Below are positions 39,868-49,133 of a stretch of 64,000 nucleotides of DNA, one piece after another. How positions within the stretch are numbered: the stretch's first letter is position 1; each line of letters starts with the position of its first letter. The notes under the pieces were generated by a model that saw nothing but the letters and a program-made list of their open reading frames with translations, made no database searches and was not told the DNA's origin. This DNA comes from Enterobacteriaceae bacterium ESL0689 (GTDB lineage Bacteria > Pseudomonadota > Gammaproteobacteria > Enterobacterales > Enterobacteriaceae), in NCBI GenBank assembly GCA_029433525.1, contig JAQTIF010000001.1, positions 682,001-746,000 of the forward strand. The letters run 5' to 3'. Both the position numbers and the translations under genes were made by a program.

Positions 39868-41007
39868 ATGAGCGAATTTTTGCCGTTTTCGCGCCCCTCG
39901 ATGGGCGACGCAGAGCTGGCAGCCCTGCACGAAGTTTTGCAATCGGGCTGGATCACCACCGGACCGAAAAACCAGGCACTGGAAGAGGCATTTTGCACCC
40001 TGACCGGGAACCGTCACGCCGTGGCCGTCAGTTCGGCGACCGGCGGTATGCATATTGCGTTGATGGCACTGGGTATTGGCCCCGGTGACGAAGTGATTAC
40101 CCCTTCCCAGACCTGGGTTTCTACACTGAATATGATCTGCCTGCTGGGGGCAACACCGGTGATGATCGATGTCGATCGCGATAATCTCATGGTGACTGCT
40201 GAAGCGGTAGAAGCGGCCATCACGCCACGAACCAAAGCGATTATTCCGGTACACTACGCCGGGGTGCCCGCCGATATTGACGCGCTGCGGGCGGTGAGCG
40301 AGCGTCATGGTATTGCGCTGATCGAAGATGCGGCTCACGCGGCAGGCACCTGGTATAAAGACCATCATGTGGGCCATCGTGGAACGGCGATTTTCTCTTT
40401 TCACGCGATCAAAAATATGACCTGTGCGGAAGGGGGTCTGATTGTCACTGATGACGATCTGCTTGCTGACCGTATGCGTAGCCTGAAGTTTCATGGCCTC
40501 GGGGTGGATGCTTTCGATCGCCAGACACAGGGACGCGCGCCCCAGGCCGAAGTGGTCTCACCGGGCTTCAAATATAATCTGGCCGATATCAATGCCGCGC
40601 TGGCTCTGGTACAGCTGGATAAACTGCCCCAGGCCAATCAGCGTCGTGGCGAAATCGCACAACGTTATTTGAGTGAACTGGCGGATACCCCTTTTCAGCC
40701 ATTGGCGCTCCCAGCCTGGCCACATCGGCACGCCTGGCATTTGTTTATTATTCGCGTTGATGAAGCCAGCTGTGGCCTCAGTCGTGATGCGTTGATGGCA
40801 AAACTCAAAGCGATGGGGATTGGCACCGGCTTACATTTCCGTGCCGCACACACACAAAAATATTATCGTGAACGTTTTCCGACGCTGTCATTACCCAATA
40901 CTGAATGGAACAGCGCACGTATCTGTTCACTCCCTTTGTTCCCGGATATGACCGATAACGATGCTTCCCGCGTCATTTCCGCGCTGCATCAGTTGTCAGG
41001 ATATTAA
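39868..41007 (+). CDS. arnB: UDP-Ara4O aminotransferase
   Basis: The 379-residue PLP enzyme makes UDP-4-amino-4-deoxy-L-arabinose from the 4-keto sugar with glutamate as donor. The Schiff-base lysine lies in [14 protein letters not shown], and the substrate arm [17 protein letters not shown] is conserved. It begins the arn operon, whose product decorates lipid A and blocks polymyxin binding. The distance to arnC is one base. Confidence 0.97.
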   Translation: MSEFLPFSRPSMGDAELAALHEVLQSGWITTGPKNQALEEAFCTLTGNRHAVAVSSATGGMHIALMALGIGPGDEVITPSQTWVSTLNMICLLGATPVMIDVDRDNLMVTAEAVEAAITPRTKAIIPVHYAGVPADIDALRAVSERHGIALIEDAAHAAGTWYKDHHVGHRGTAIFSFHAIKNMTCAEGGLIVTDDDLLADRMRSLKFHGLGVDAFDRQTQGRAPQAEVVSPGFKYNLADINAALALVQLDKLPQANQRRGEIAQRYLSELADTPFQPLALPAWPHRHAWHLFIIRVDEASCGLSRDALMAKLKAMGIGTGLHFRAAHTQKYYRERFPTLSLPNTEWNSARICSLPLFPDMTDNDASRVISALHQLSGY

Positions 41008-41008
41008 T

Positions 41009-41992
41009 ATGTTGAATTACCCTCCTATCCAGAAAGTCTCCGTGGTGATCCCGGTTTATAACGAACAGGAGAGTCTGCCTGAGCTGATCCGGCGCACAGA
41101 AGCAGCCTGTGAGACGCTCGACTGTCAGTACGAAATTTTGCTGGTGGATGATGGCAGCCAGGATGATTCTGCCCGGATTATGACTACTGCCGCAGAGGCG
41201 AAAGACAGTCCTTTTGTCGCGGTGATGCTGAATCGTAACTATGGCCAGCACTCAGCGATTATGGCCGGTTTTAGCCATGTCACCGGCGATCTGGTGATTA
41301 CGCTTGATGCTGACCTGCAAAACCCGCCCGAAGAGATCCCGCGTCTGGTCAGCAAGGCCAATGAAGGCTATGACGTGGTGGGCACCATACGCCAGAACCG
41401 CCAGGATACCTGGTTTCGTAAAAGCGCCTCAAAGCTGATTAACCGCCTGATCCAGCACACCACCGGCCAGGCGATGGCGGATTATGGCTGCATGTTGCGT
41501 GCCTATCGCCGCCATATCATCGATGCGATGCTGAATTGCCATGAGCGCAGCACGTTTATTCCGATCCTCGCCAATACCTTTGCTCGTCGAACGACAGAAA
41601 TTCCGGTGAAGCATGCCGAGCGAGAATTTGGTAACTCTAAATACAGTTTTATGCGCCTGATCAATCTGATGTACGATTTGGTGACTTGCCTGACCACCAC
41701 CCCCTTGCGCCTGCTTAGCGTTTTTGGCAGCGTGATCGCGTTGCTGGGCTTCGCTTTCGCCTTTCTGCTGGTGATTTTTCGCCTGGTCTTTGGCCCACAA
41801 TGGGCGGCAGAAGGGGTATTTATGTTATTTGCTGTGCTGTTTATGTTTATTGGTGCCCAGTTTGTGGGCATGGGATTACTCGGGGAGTATATTGGCCGAA
41901 TTTATAACGATGTCCGTGCCCGTCCCCGTTATTACATTCAACGTGTTGTTCGTCAGCCGGAAACGGCATCTCAAGAGGAAGATCATTCATGA
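41009..41992 (+). CDS. arnC: undecaprenyl-phosphate Ara4FN transferase
   Basis: The 327-residue protein is a GT2 glycosyltransferase with the nucleotide-binding start [17 protein letters not shown], the metal-binding [12 protein letters not shown] and two C-terminal membrane helices (about 235-310). It moves Ara4-formyl-N from UDP to undecaprenyl phosphate at the cytoplasmic face of the inner membrane. The start at 41009 is set one base after the arnB stop. Its end overlaps arnA by ATGA. Confidence 0.97.
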   Translation: MLNYPPIQKVSVVIPVYNEQESLPELIRRTEAACETLDCQYEILLVDDGSQDDSARIMTTAAEAKDSPFVAVMLNRNYGQHSAIMAGFSHVTGDLVITLDADLQNPPEEIPRLVSKANEGYDVVGTIRQNRQDTWFRKSASKLINRLIQHTTGQAMADYGCMLRAYRRHIIDAMLNCHERSTFIPILANTFARRTTEIPVKHAEREFGNSKYSFMRLINLMYDLVTCLTTTPLRLLSVFGSVIALLGFAFAFLLVIFRLVFGPQWAAEGVFMLFAVLFMFIGAQFVGMGLLGEYIGRIYNDVRARPRYYIQRVVRQPETASQEEDHS

Positions 41993-43974
41993 AAGCTGTC
42001 GTCTTCGCCTATCACGACATGGGTTGCGCAGGTATTCAGTCTCTGCTGGAGTGCGGGTATGAAATTGTCGCTATTTTTACCCATCCGGATAATCCTGGCG
42101 AAAACCAGTTCTTTGGTTCGGTTGCGCGTCTGGCCGCAGAACGTGGCATTCCGGTGTGGGCACCTGAAGAGGTGAATCACCCCTTGTGGATTGAACGTAT
42201 CCGCGAAATGCAGCCTGATATCCTATTCTCCTTCTATTATCGCCATTTACTCGGTGAGGAGATCCTCAGTCTGCCCTCCAGGGGCGCTTTTAATCTCCAC
42301 GGCTCACTGTTACCGAAATATCGTGGCCGAGCCCCGCTCAACTGGGTACTGGTCAATGGTGAAAGTGAAACCGGCGTTACCTTGCACCGGATGATTTCGC
42401 AGGCTGATGCCGGTGATATTGTCGCGCAGCAACGTGTCGCGATAGATGACGATGATAACGCACTGGCTTTGCATCGCAAATTGTGTGCTGCCGCGTCCGT
42501 GTTGCTGGCTCAGGCACTGCCAGCGATTCGCGATAACACCATTCAGCCCTGGGCGCAGGATGAAAGTCAGGCGAGCTGGGTGGGAAGGCGTTCACCCGAA
42601 GATGGCCGCCTCGACTGGGATAAGCCAGCGTCGGTTTTGCATAATCTGGTGCGTGCGGTGTCTGATCCGTGGCCGGGTGCGTTCAGCTATGTCGGGGCGA
42701 ATAAATTCATTGTCTGGCAGTCGCGCGTCCGTGATGATCTGCCCGCCGCCAGACCGGGCACGGTCATCTCGACCACACCACTGGTGATTGCCTGTGGCGA
42801 AGGAGCGCTGGAAATCGTCACCGGGCAGTCAGAGCAAGGTGTCTATATGCAGGGCGGACAGCTGGCTCAGACGCTGGGGCTGGTGGCCGGTGCGGTGCTG
42901 AGTAGCAAGCCGGTAGTGGCGGTGAAACGTCGTACCCGGGTACTGATCCTCGGCGTCAATGGCTTTATTGGTAATCATCTGACCGAACGTTTATTGCAGG
43001 ATGACAATTACGAAGTCTATGGCCTTGATATTGGCTCTGATGCCATCACCCGTTTCCTCGATAACCCGCGTTTTCATTTTGTCGAAGGGGATATCAGTAT
43101 TCATTCCGAGTGGATTGAGTATCACATCAAGAAGTGTGATGTGATCCTGCCGCTGGTGGCGATTGCGACACCGATCGAATATACCCGTAATCCATTGCGC
43201 GTATTCGAACTCGATTTTGAAGAGAACCTGAAGATTATCCGTGACTGCGTGAAATACAATAAGCGCATTATCTTCCCGTCAACGTCGGAAGTGTATGGTA
43301 TGTGTACCGATAACAACTTCGATGAAGACAGTTCGAACCTGGTGGTCGGGCCGATTAACAAACAGCGCTGGATCTACTCAGTCTCCAAGCAGTTGCTGGA
43401 TCGGGTGATCTGGGCCTATGGCGATAAAACAGGTTTGCGCTTTACCCTGTTCCGCCCCTTTAACTGGATGGGGCCACGACTCGATAACCTCAATGCGGCC
43501 CGTATTGGGAGTTCGAGAGCGATCACGCAACTGATCCTCAACCTGGTGGAAGGCTCGCCGATTAAGCTTATCGAAGGGGGTAAGCAGAAGCGTTGCTTTA
43601 CCGATATCAGCGATGGTATCGAAGCGCTGTTTCGGATCATCGAAAATAAAGAAGGGCGCTGTGATGGCAAGATTATCAATATTGGTAATCCGGAGAATGA
43701 AGCCAGTATCAAGGAGCTGGCAGAAATGTTGCTGGCGTGCTTTGAGCGTCACCCCTTGCGCAGTCATTTCCCGCCATTCGCCGGTTTTCGTGAAGTAGAA
43801 AGCAGCGACTATTACGGTAAAGGTTATCAGGATGTCGAACATCGTAAGCCGAATATCCGTAATGCGCAGCGCTATCTCGACTGGTCACCGACCGTACCGA
43901 TGGAAGAGACGGTAGAACAGACGCTCGATTTCTTCCTGCGGACGGTTGAGCTGGCGGAAGAACCGCGTTCATGA
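41989..43974 (+). CDS. arnA: bifunctional UDP-L-Ara4N formyltransferase / UDP-GlcA C4-decarboxylase
   Basis: The 661-residue protein carries an N-terminal formyltransferase (1-304, with [18 protein letters not shown]) and a C-terminal NAD-dependent oxidative decarboxylase (about 315-660, Rossmann [14 protein letters not shown] and the [11 protein letters not shown] catalytic Tyr/Lys). It performs the first step and the formylation step of the Ara4N pathway. Overlaps with arnC and arnD are both ATGA. Confidence 0.97.
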   Translation: MKAVVFAYHDMGCAGIQSLLECGYEIVAIFTHPDNPGENQFFGSVARLAAERGIPVWAPEEVNHPLWIERIREMQPDILFSFYYRHLLGEEILSLPSRGAFNLHGSLLPKYRGRAPLNWVLVNGESETGVTLHRMISQADAGDIVAQQRVAIDDDDNALALHRKLCAAASVLLAQALPAIRDNTIQPWAQDESQASWVGRRSPEDGRLDWDKPASVLHNLVRAVSDPWPGAFSYVGANKFIVWQSRVRDDLPAARPGTVISTTPLVIACGEGALEIVTGQSEQGVYMQGGQLAQTLGLVAGAVLSSKPVVAVKRRTRVLILGVNGFIGNHLTERLLQDDNYEVYGLDIGSDAITRFLDNPRFHFVEGDISIHSEWIEYHIKKCDVILPLVAIATPIEYTRNPLRVFELDFEENLKIIRDCVKYNKRIIFPSTSEVYGMCTDNNFDEDSSNLVVGPINKQRWIYSVSKQLLDRVIWAYGDKTGLRFTLFRPFNWMGPRLDNLNAARIGSSRAITQLILNLVEGSPIKLIEGGKQKRCFTDISDGIEALFRIIENKEGRCDGKIINIGNPENEASIKELAEMLLACFERHPLRSHFPPFAGFREVESSDYYGKGYQDVEHRKPNIRNAQRYLDWSPTVPMEETVEQTLDFFLRTVELAEEPRS

Positions 43975-44888
43975 GGCGTGTCGGCTTACGCATCGATGTT
44001 GATACTTTTCGTGGTACACGCCAGGGTGTACCACAGTTGCTGGCCTTGCTGAAGCAGCATGATATTCAGGCCAGCTTCTTTTTCAGTGTCGGGCCGGATA
44101 ATATGGGACGCCATTTATGGCGTCTGATAAAACCCAAATTCCTGTGGAAAATGCTGCGTTCCCATGCCGCTTCATTATATGGCTGGGATATTCTGCTGGC
44201 CGGAACCGCCTGGCCTGGCCGCCTTATTGGCGCAGGTAATGCCGCGATTATCCGCGCAACCGCAGACGCTCATGAAGTGGGGCTGCATGCCTGGGATCAC
44301 TATCGCTGGCAGACATGGAGCGGTGTCTGGTCACCGGCGCGGCTGGAGCAGGAGATCGCGTCGGGTCTGCGTGAGCTGGAGCGTATTATCGGTCGCCCGG
44401 TCAGCTGCTCAGCAGTGGCCGGCTGGCGTGCTGATTCACGGGTGATCACGGCGAAAGCAGCGTTTGATTTTCGCTATAACAGCGACTGTCGTGGCAGCCA
44501 GCCTTTTTTACCACAGACCGATCAGGGCTCCCTGGCGACCGTGCAGATCCCGGTCACCTTACCGACCTGGGATGAAGTGGTGGGTCGTGATGTCGATGCC
44601 GGTGGTTTCAATCGCTATTTGCTGGACAGCATTCACCGTGATCAGGGGACGCCAGTCTATACTATTCATGCTGAAGTGGAAGGTATCGCTTTTGCCCGCC
44701 AGTTTGATGCCTTACTGACGATGGTGAAGCAGGAGGCGATCCAGTTTTGCCCGCTTAGCCAGTTATTGCCGGATGATCTCAGCACGCTTCCGGTGGGGAG
44801 GGTGGTGCGTGGTGAATGGCCAGGGCGGGAAGGCTGGCTGGGGTGTCAACAGTTATTGAGTCCAGAGTATGAAAAACCTCCGCGCTAG
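43971..44888 (+). CDS. arnD: 4-deoxy-4-formamido-L-arabinose-phosphoundecaprenol deformylase
   Basis: The 305-residue protein belongs to the polysaccharide-deacetylase (NodB) family. Visible metal and catalytic motifs are [10 protein letters not shown] at the N terminus, the [14 protein letters not shown] loop and SAVAGWRAD. It removes the formyl group from the lipid-linked sugar before transfer. Its last 20 bases overlap the start of arnT. Confidence 0.95.
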   Translation: MRRVGLRIDVDTFRGTRQGVPQLLALLKQHDIQASFFFSVGPDNMGRHLWRLIKPKFLWKMLRSHAASLYGWDILLAGTAWPGRLIGAGNAAIIRATADAHEVGLHAWDHYRWQTWSGVWSPARLEQEIASGLRELERIIGRPVSCSAVAGWRADSRVITAKAAFDFRYNSDCRGSQPFLPQTDQGSLATVQIPVTLPTWDEVVGRDVDAGGFNRYLLDSIHRDQGTPVYTIHAEVEGIAFARQFDALLTMVKQEAIQFCPLSQLLPDDLSTLPVGRVVRGEWPGREGWLGCQQLLSPEYEKPPR

Positions 44889-46527
44889 CCTCTTGTTATT
44901 GCTGGCATTTTTTGCGCTGTACTATGTCTTGCCGCTGAATTTCCGTCCACTCTGGCAACCAGATGAAACACGCTATGCGGAAATCAGCCGTGAAATGCTG
45001 GCCTCCGGCGACTGGCTGGTGCCCCATCTGCTGGGATTGCGCTATTTTGAAAAACCGGTCGCCGGTTACTGGATTAACAATATCGGCCAGGGGTTATTTG
45101 GCCATAACAACTTTGCGGTACGCTTTGGTTCCCTGTTTTCGACTGGCATAACCGCCCTGCTGGTCGCGTGGATGGCCTGGCGAATCTGGCGCGATAAACG
45201 GCTGTCGTTACTTTCAGCGTTAATCTTTTTGACCGCTCAGTTAGTCTACGCCGTGGGCACTTATGCCGCGCTGGATCCGATGTTGACCTTGTGGCTGGCG
45301 ATGGCGATGTGTAGCTTCTGGTACGGGGCGACGTCACCGACCCGGCAGGGGAAATGGCTGGGATATGTGCTACTGGGGATCGCTTGTGGCATGGGGATGA
45401 TGACCAAAGGTTTTCTGGCGCTGGCGGTGCCGATCGTCGGGGTGATGCCGTGGGTTATTGCCCGTCAACGCTGGCGCGAAGTGTTGACCTGGGGCTGGCT
45501 GGCGGTGGTGGTTTGCGTGCTGGTGGTTCTGCCCTGGGGGCTGGTGATTGCGCAACGTGAGCCGGATTTCTGGCGTTATTTTTTCTGGGTGGAACATATT
45601 CAGCGTTTTGCCGAGGATAACGCTCAGCATAAAGCGCCGTTCTGGTACTACATTCCCTTTCTGCTCGTCGGAAGCTTACCGTGGCTGGCACTGCTGCCAG
45701 GCGCTGTACGTCGTGGCTGGGGGAGAGCGGATGAGGCACGCGGTGCGTTCTACCTGCTTGGCTGGCTGGTGATGCCGTTGCTGTTTTTTAGTATCGCCAA
45801 AGGTAAATTACCGACCTATATCCTGCCATGCTTTGTTCCGCTGGCTATTTTGCTGGCGCGCTATGCGCTGGATGCGATAAAAGCCGGATCAAAAGTTTTG
45901 CCAGTTAATGGCCTGATAAATGTTATTTTCGGCCTTATAGGAATGGTTGCTGTGCTGGTGGTCTCTCCGTGGGGCCTGCTGTCGGTTCCGGTCTGGACAA
46001 CGGCGGAACTGAGTAAATGCCTGCTGGCGATGGTCGCTTTTGCCGCCTGGGCGCTGATGGGCGCACTGGCAATGCGCCGTAACGGACGATACTGGCTGTT
46101 ATCCGCCTGTTGCCCGCTTATGCTGGGCTGGCTGGCAGGCTTCGTGATCCCCGACCAGGTGAGCAATAGCAAACAGCCACAGTTTATCATTCATGCAGAG
46201 CAGGCATCCCTGACGTCGTCCCGTTATGTATTGAGCAACAATGTTGGGCTCGCGGCGGGGCTGGCATGGGAACTGCAACGTGACGATATCATTCTCTATG
46301 ATCGCCAGGGTGAGTTGAAATATGGTTTAGACTGGCCGGATGCTCAGCAACACTTTGTCAGTCATCGTCATTTCGTCCGCTGGCTGGCAACACATCGCCA
46401 GTCAGGGCCGGTTTCTCTGCTTTTGCTGATGGATAAAACAAAAACGGTGGCGGATTTATCGTTACCGCCGCCGGATAAAATCCATCAGGCGGGGCGTATT
46501 CTCTATTTACAGTATCTGCCGCAATGA
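44869..46527 (+). CDS. arnT: lipid A L-Ara4N transferase
   Basis: The 552-residue membrane enzyme is a GT83 glycosyltransferase of the GT-C fold. It has about twelve transmembrane helices, the first periplasmic loop with the catalytic [16 protein letters not shown], and a soluble C-terminal periplasmic domain (from about 440). It moves L-Ara4N from undecaprenyl phosphate to lipid A on the periplasmic face. The ATG is chosen inside the arnD end, as usual in this operon. Confidence 0.96.
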   Translation: MKNLRASLLLLLAFFALYYVLPLNFRPLWQPDETRYAEISREMLASGDWLVPHLLGLRYFEKPVAGYWINNIGQGLFGHNNFAVRFGSLFSTGITALLVAWMAWRIWRDKRLSLLSALIFLTAQLVYAVGTYAALDPMLTLWLAMAMCSFWYGATSPTRQGKWLGYVLLGIACGMGMMTKGFLALAVPIVGVMPWVIARQRWREVLTWGWLAVVVCVLVVLPWGLVIAQREPDFWRYFFWVEHIQRFAEDNAQHKAPFWYYIPFLLVGSLPWLALLPGAVRRGWGRADEARGAFYLLGWLVMPLLFFSIAKGKLPTYILPCFVPLAILLARYALDAIKAGSKVLPVNGLINVIFGLIGMVAVLVVSPWGLLSVPVWTTAELSKCLLAMVAFAAWALMGALAMRRNGRYWLLSACCPLMLGWLAGFVIPDQVSNSKQPQFIIHAEQASLTSSRYVLSNNVGLAAGLAWELQRDDIILYDRQGELKYGLDWPDAQQHFVSHRHFVRWLATHRQSGPVSLLLLMDKTKTVADLSLPPPDKIHQAGRILYLQYLPQ

Positions 46528-46856
46528 CTATCTGGATCAGTTTACTGTTCGCCAGCCTGTTAAGTTGTCTTGGGCAACTCTGTCAGAAACAGGCAACCCG
46601 CCCGTCACGTGCTGTGCGTCGTCATCTGGTGATCTGGCTGGGGCTGGCATTATTCTGCCTCGGAATGAGCATGCTATTGTGGCTTGCTGTATTACAGGCC
46701 ATTCCGGTGAGTATTGCCTATCCGATGCTGAGTCTCAATTTTGTCTGGATCACCCTGGCGGCGCGGTGGATTTGGCATGAGCCGATTGCACGCCGACACT
46801 GGCTGGGGGTGGGACTGATCGTTATCGGTATTATTATCCTCGGGAGCAGCGCCTGA
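46524..46856 (+). CDS. arnE: undecaprenyl-phosphate-L-Ara4N flippase subunit ArnE
   Basis: The 110-residue protein has four membrane segments of the small-multidrug-resistance (EamA-like half) type: [20 protein letters not shown], then [18 protein letters not shown]. With ArnF it flips the lipid-linked sugar across the inner membrane. ATGA overlaps arnT; its stop overlaps the arnF start. Confidence 0.94.
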   Translation: MTIWISLLFASLLSCLGQLCQKQATRPSRAVRRHLVIWLGLALFCLGMSMLLWLAVLQAIPVSIAYPMLSLNFVWITLAARWIWHEPIARRHWLGVGLIVIGIIILGSSA

Positions 46857-47233
46857 TGGGATTATGTTGGGCATTATTGAGTGTTGCGCTGGCGAGTCTG
46901 GCACAACTGTTATTGCGCAGTGCGATGGTGTCACTGCCATCGCTGACTGATCCGATTAACTTTGTGATCCATCTGTGGCCGCCGGGATTTGGCAGTCTCG
47001 CCTTGCTGCTTGGTCTGAGTGGTTATGTATTATCGATGGGTTGCTGGTACTTTGCGTTACGCCAGATCCCCCTCGCCAAAGCCTACGCCTTACTGAGTCT
47101 GAGCTACATTGTGGTGTGGGCGGCGGCGATCCTGTTACCAGGCTGGGATGAGCCTTTTCACTGGCGGGCGTTATTCGGGGTGTTGATGATTATCGCGGGC
47201 GTACTGACCATTTTCTGGCCACGGCGGCAATAA
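46856..47233 (+). CDS. arnF: undecaprenyl-phosphate-L-Ara4N flippase subunit ArnF
   Basis: The 125-residue four-helix SMR-like partner of ArnE (QIPLAKAYALLSLSYIVVW in helix 3). It is the last gene of the arn operon. The convergent dcrB ends 60 bp away, and a weak hairpin with CAGCC/GGCTG arms lies between them. All seven arn genes appear intact, which predicts inducible polymyxin resistance. Confidence 0.94.
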   Translation: MGLCWALLSVALASLAQLLLRSAMVSLPSLTDPINFVIHLWPPGFGSLALLLGLSGYVLSMGCWYFALRQIPLAKAYALLSLSYIVVWAAAILLPGWDEPFHWRALFGVLMIIAGVLTIFWPRRQ

Positions 47234-47292
47234 TATCGGAAAAAACAGCCCCCATAGATATGGCGCTGGAGGCTGCAATAGCGGGCTAGCAA

Positions 47293-47817
47293 TTACTGGA
47301 TAGTGATGGTGCTGATGATATTTTCAGCGTCGATCTGCGCTTGTTTCTGATCGCCAATCGGCTGTGTTATCTGCATGGTCAGCAGGTTATCGTCGATTTT
47401 ACCCAGAACAATCGAAGACCATGAGCGCTGGCCTTTGATAGAAATGATACTATCCAGTTGCCACAGAGGGTGGCCATTGATGGTAATCGTTTTACTGCCG
47501 ACGATCTGTAACTGGGGATCCCGGCTGCGCTGTAGCGCAACCATGCGTTGCGCGAGGACTGCTAAATCTTCTTTTATCGCACTGCCCATGATCACCAGTA
47601 CCGTTTTTTTCCCGGAGGCGTCAGCGTAGACGTGCATATTGCCGCCCTGGTTAGTCATTTCGGCAGGTAATAAGAAGCTCAGTTTGCCGTTTAGCAGGCT
47701 GATGGTTTGATTATGGGCATGGCTCTCGATCGCAGCTGTGTCTGAATCGCTGTCGTCACAAGCTGCGCACGTCATCATCAGCAAGCTAATACCAGCAAAT
47801 TTTACCCAATTCCGCAT
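47293..47817 (-). CDS. dcrB: lipoprotein DcrB
   Basis: The 174-residue protein follows E. coli DcrB, which with its paralogous fold supports the inner membrane and is needed for phage C1 and C6 entry. The start at 47817 has AGGAAG six bases before. The lipobox is unusual: where E. coli has LAAC the sequence reads CAAC, preceded by MMT, so the -3 residue is Cys rather than Leu. The lipidated residue is expected at the second Cys because CDD with Asp at +2 follows as in E. coli. Confidence 0.9.
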   Translation of the reverse strand: MRNWVKFAGISLLMMTCAACDDSDSDTAAIESHAHNQTISLLNGKLSFLLPAEMTNQGGNMHVYADASGKKTVLVIMGSAIKEDLAVLAQRMVALQRSRDPQLQIVGSKTITINGHPLWQLDSIISIKGQRSWSSIVLGKIDDNLLTMQITQPIGDQKQAQIDAENIISTITIQ

Positions 47818-47848
47818 TAACATCTTCCTTTATGATAAATGGTCATTA

Positions 47849-47949
47849 AGAGCCTGGCCCATTAGGCTAATTTACTGGCCATTCTGGTCCAGGGCGGCGG
47901 TTTCTCCGCGTTGTCCGGGTCGCCAGCAATACCGGGTGGGATAGGCTCT
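47849..47949 (-). repeat. dispersed 146-bp repeat, internally deleted copy
   Basis: Both ends are present (AGAGCCTGGCCCATTAGGCT and CCGGGTGGGATAGGCTCT), but about 45 bp of the middle are lost. Reverse orientation by its GGCGGTTTCTCCGCGTTGTC core. It lies between dcrB and yhhQ. Confidence 0.8.
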
Positions 47950-47993
47950 AAATCATTGCCCGTCTATCTTATCACATCGGAATGAGCATAACT

Positions 47994-48659
47994 TTAATCC
48001 GCTTGCAATACTGATAAGAGCGGTTTATTGGCCATTTTTTTCAGCATCACGCCCAGTAACATACCATACATGGGCAGGAAAAAGATCAGACTGATAAGCA
48101 CCTTGAAGCTGTAGTCAACCAGCGCTATCTCTCCCCAGTGTGCGGCCATAAAGGGGTCCGGGCTGCGCCAGAAGGCAATAAAAAAGAAGGCGACGGTATC
48201 GCTGATATTACCGAACAGCGTCGAAGCTGCCGGTGCCAGCCACCAGCGACGATTTTTGCGCAGACGATTAAAGACATGGACATCGAGGATCTGTCCGAGG
48301 ACATAAGCCATAAAGCTCGCCACCGCAATGCGGGCGACAAACAGATTAAAATCACCCAGCGCAGCGAAACCCTGCCATTTCCCCATATAGAATAACGCGG
48401 AAACAACATAGGAGATCAGCAATGCCGGAAGCATCACCGCAAGGATTATCCGTCTTGCCAGCGGAGCACCGAAAATCCGCACGGTCAAATCGGTGGCGAG
48501 AAAGATAAAGGGAAAGCTGAAGGCACCCCAGGTGGTATGAAAACCAAAAATGGTAATCGGAAGCTGAACCAGATAGTTACTGGAAGTGATAATCAGCAGA
48601 TGGAAAAGCGCCAGCCAGAATAGCGCTTTCTGATGTTGTAACAGAGTAGATGAACGCAT
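47994..48659 (-). CDS. yhhQ: queuosine precursor transporter
   Basis: The 221-residue inner-membrane protein has six membrane segments and the vitamin-uptake-like YhhQ family signatures FSFPFIFLATDLTVRIFG and FGNISDTVAFFFIAFW. It imports 7-cyano- and 7-aminomethyl-7-deazaguanine for tRNA queuosine modification. It keeps the E. coli neighbourhood dcrB-yhhQ-tusA-zntA (yhhS and others apart). Confidence 0.94.
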   Translation of the reverse strand: MRSSTLLQHQKALFWLALFHLLIITSSNYLVQLPITIFGFHTTWGAFSFPFIFLATDLTVRIFGAPLARRIILAVMLPALLISYVVSALFYMGKWQGFAALGDFNLFVARIAVASFMAYVLGQILDVHVFNRLRKNRRWWLAPAASTLFGNISDTVAFFFIAFWRSPDPFMAAHWGEIALVDYSFKVLISLIFFLPMYGMLLGVMLKKMANKPLLSVLQAD

Positions 48660-48672
48660 ATTAATTCCTTTT

Positions 48673-48694
48673 TAGAGCCTGATGAGCCAGGCTT
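48673..48694. repeat. end-only remnant of the dispersed repeat
   Basis: AGAGCCTGATGAGCCAGGCT looks like the two ends of the 146-bp repeat joined with everything between removed, 14 bp upstream of yhhQ. Confidence 0.4.
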
Positions 48695-48846
48695 TTAGTG
48701 ATGGGGTGAGGGAACCCATAAAAACGGCAGCATCATACTGCGTTGAGCCAGCAATGCAATCATTGTTTCTCGTGCTGGTTCAGATGGCGTTTGCGTCAGC
48801 GAAAAGTCGCGGTAAACTACCGCTGTTTTGTTGAAGAGAGATAAAA

Positions 48847-49092
48847 ATGAGTGAGCCTTTGAGCTGTGCTGATCATACTCTGGACGCCCAGGGATTGCGT
48901 TGCCCGGAGCCTGTGATGATGGTACGCAAAACGGTACGCACCATGCCAGTTGGCGAGACGCTATTAATTATTGCTGACGATCCGGCGACTGTCCGCGATA
49001 TTCCGGGATTTTGCCGGTTTATGGAACATGAACTGGTGGCACAGGAAACCGTCTCGTTACCGTATCGGTATCTGATCCGTAAATGCCACTGA
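48847..49092 (+). CDS. tusA: sulfur carrier protein TusA
   Basis: The 81-residue protein receives a persulfide from IscS and passes it to TusBCD for 2-thiouridine formation on tRNA. The active cysteine lies in [20 protein letters not shown]. Length and sequence match E. coli TusA (SirA/YhhP). Divergent from yhhQ, convergent with zntA. Confidence 0.96.
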   Translation: MSEPLSCADHTLDAQGLRCPEPVMMVRKTVRTMPVGETLLIIADDPATVRDIPGFCRFMEHELVAQETVSLPYRYLIRKCH

Positions 49093-49095
49093 AAT

Positions 49096-49125
49096 TTCCC
49101 CGGTACAGCAAGCACAGCCGGGGAA
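49096..49125 (+). terminator. hairpin between convergent tusA and zntA
   Basis: TTCCCCGG and CCGGGGAA form a stable 8-bp stem with a 14-nt loop immediately after the tusA stop. No strong T-tract. Confidence 0.6.
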
Positions 49126-49133
49126 CAGTGAGG

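Noticed and set aside
39760-40494. 244-codon open frame antisense to arnB
   Set aside because: It is the shadow of arnB. Its protein is rich in His/Arg without any domain, and it lies wholly under a well-conserved gene.
43378-43842. 154-codon frame antisense to arnA
   Set aside because: Lies completely within the decarboxylase domain; protein text is not domain-like.
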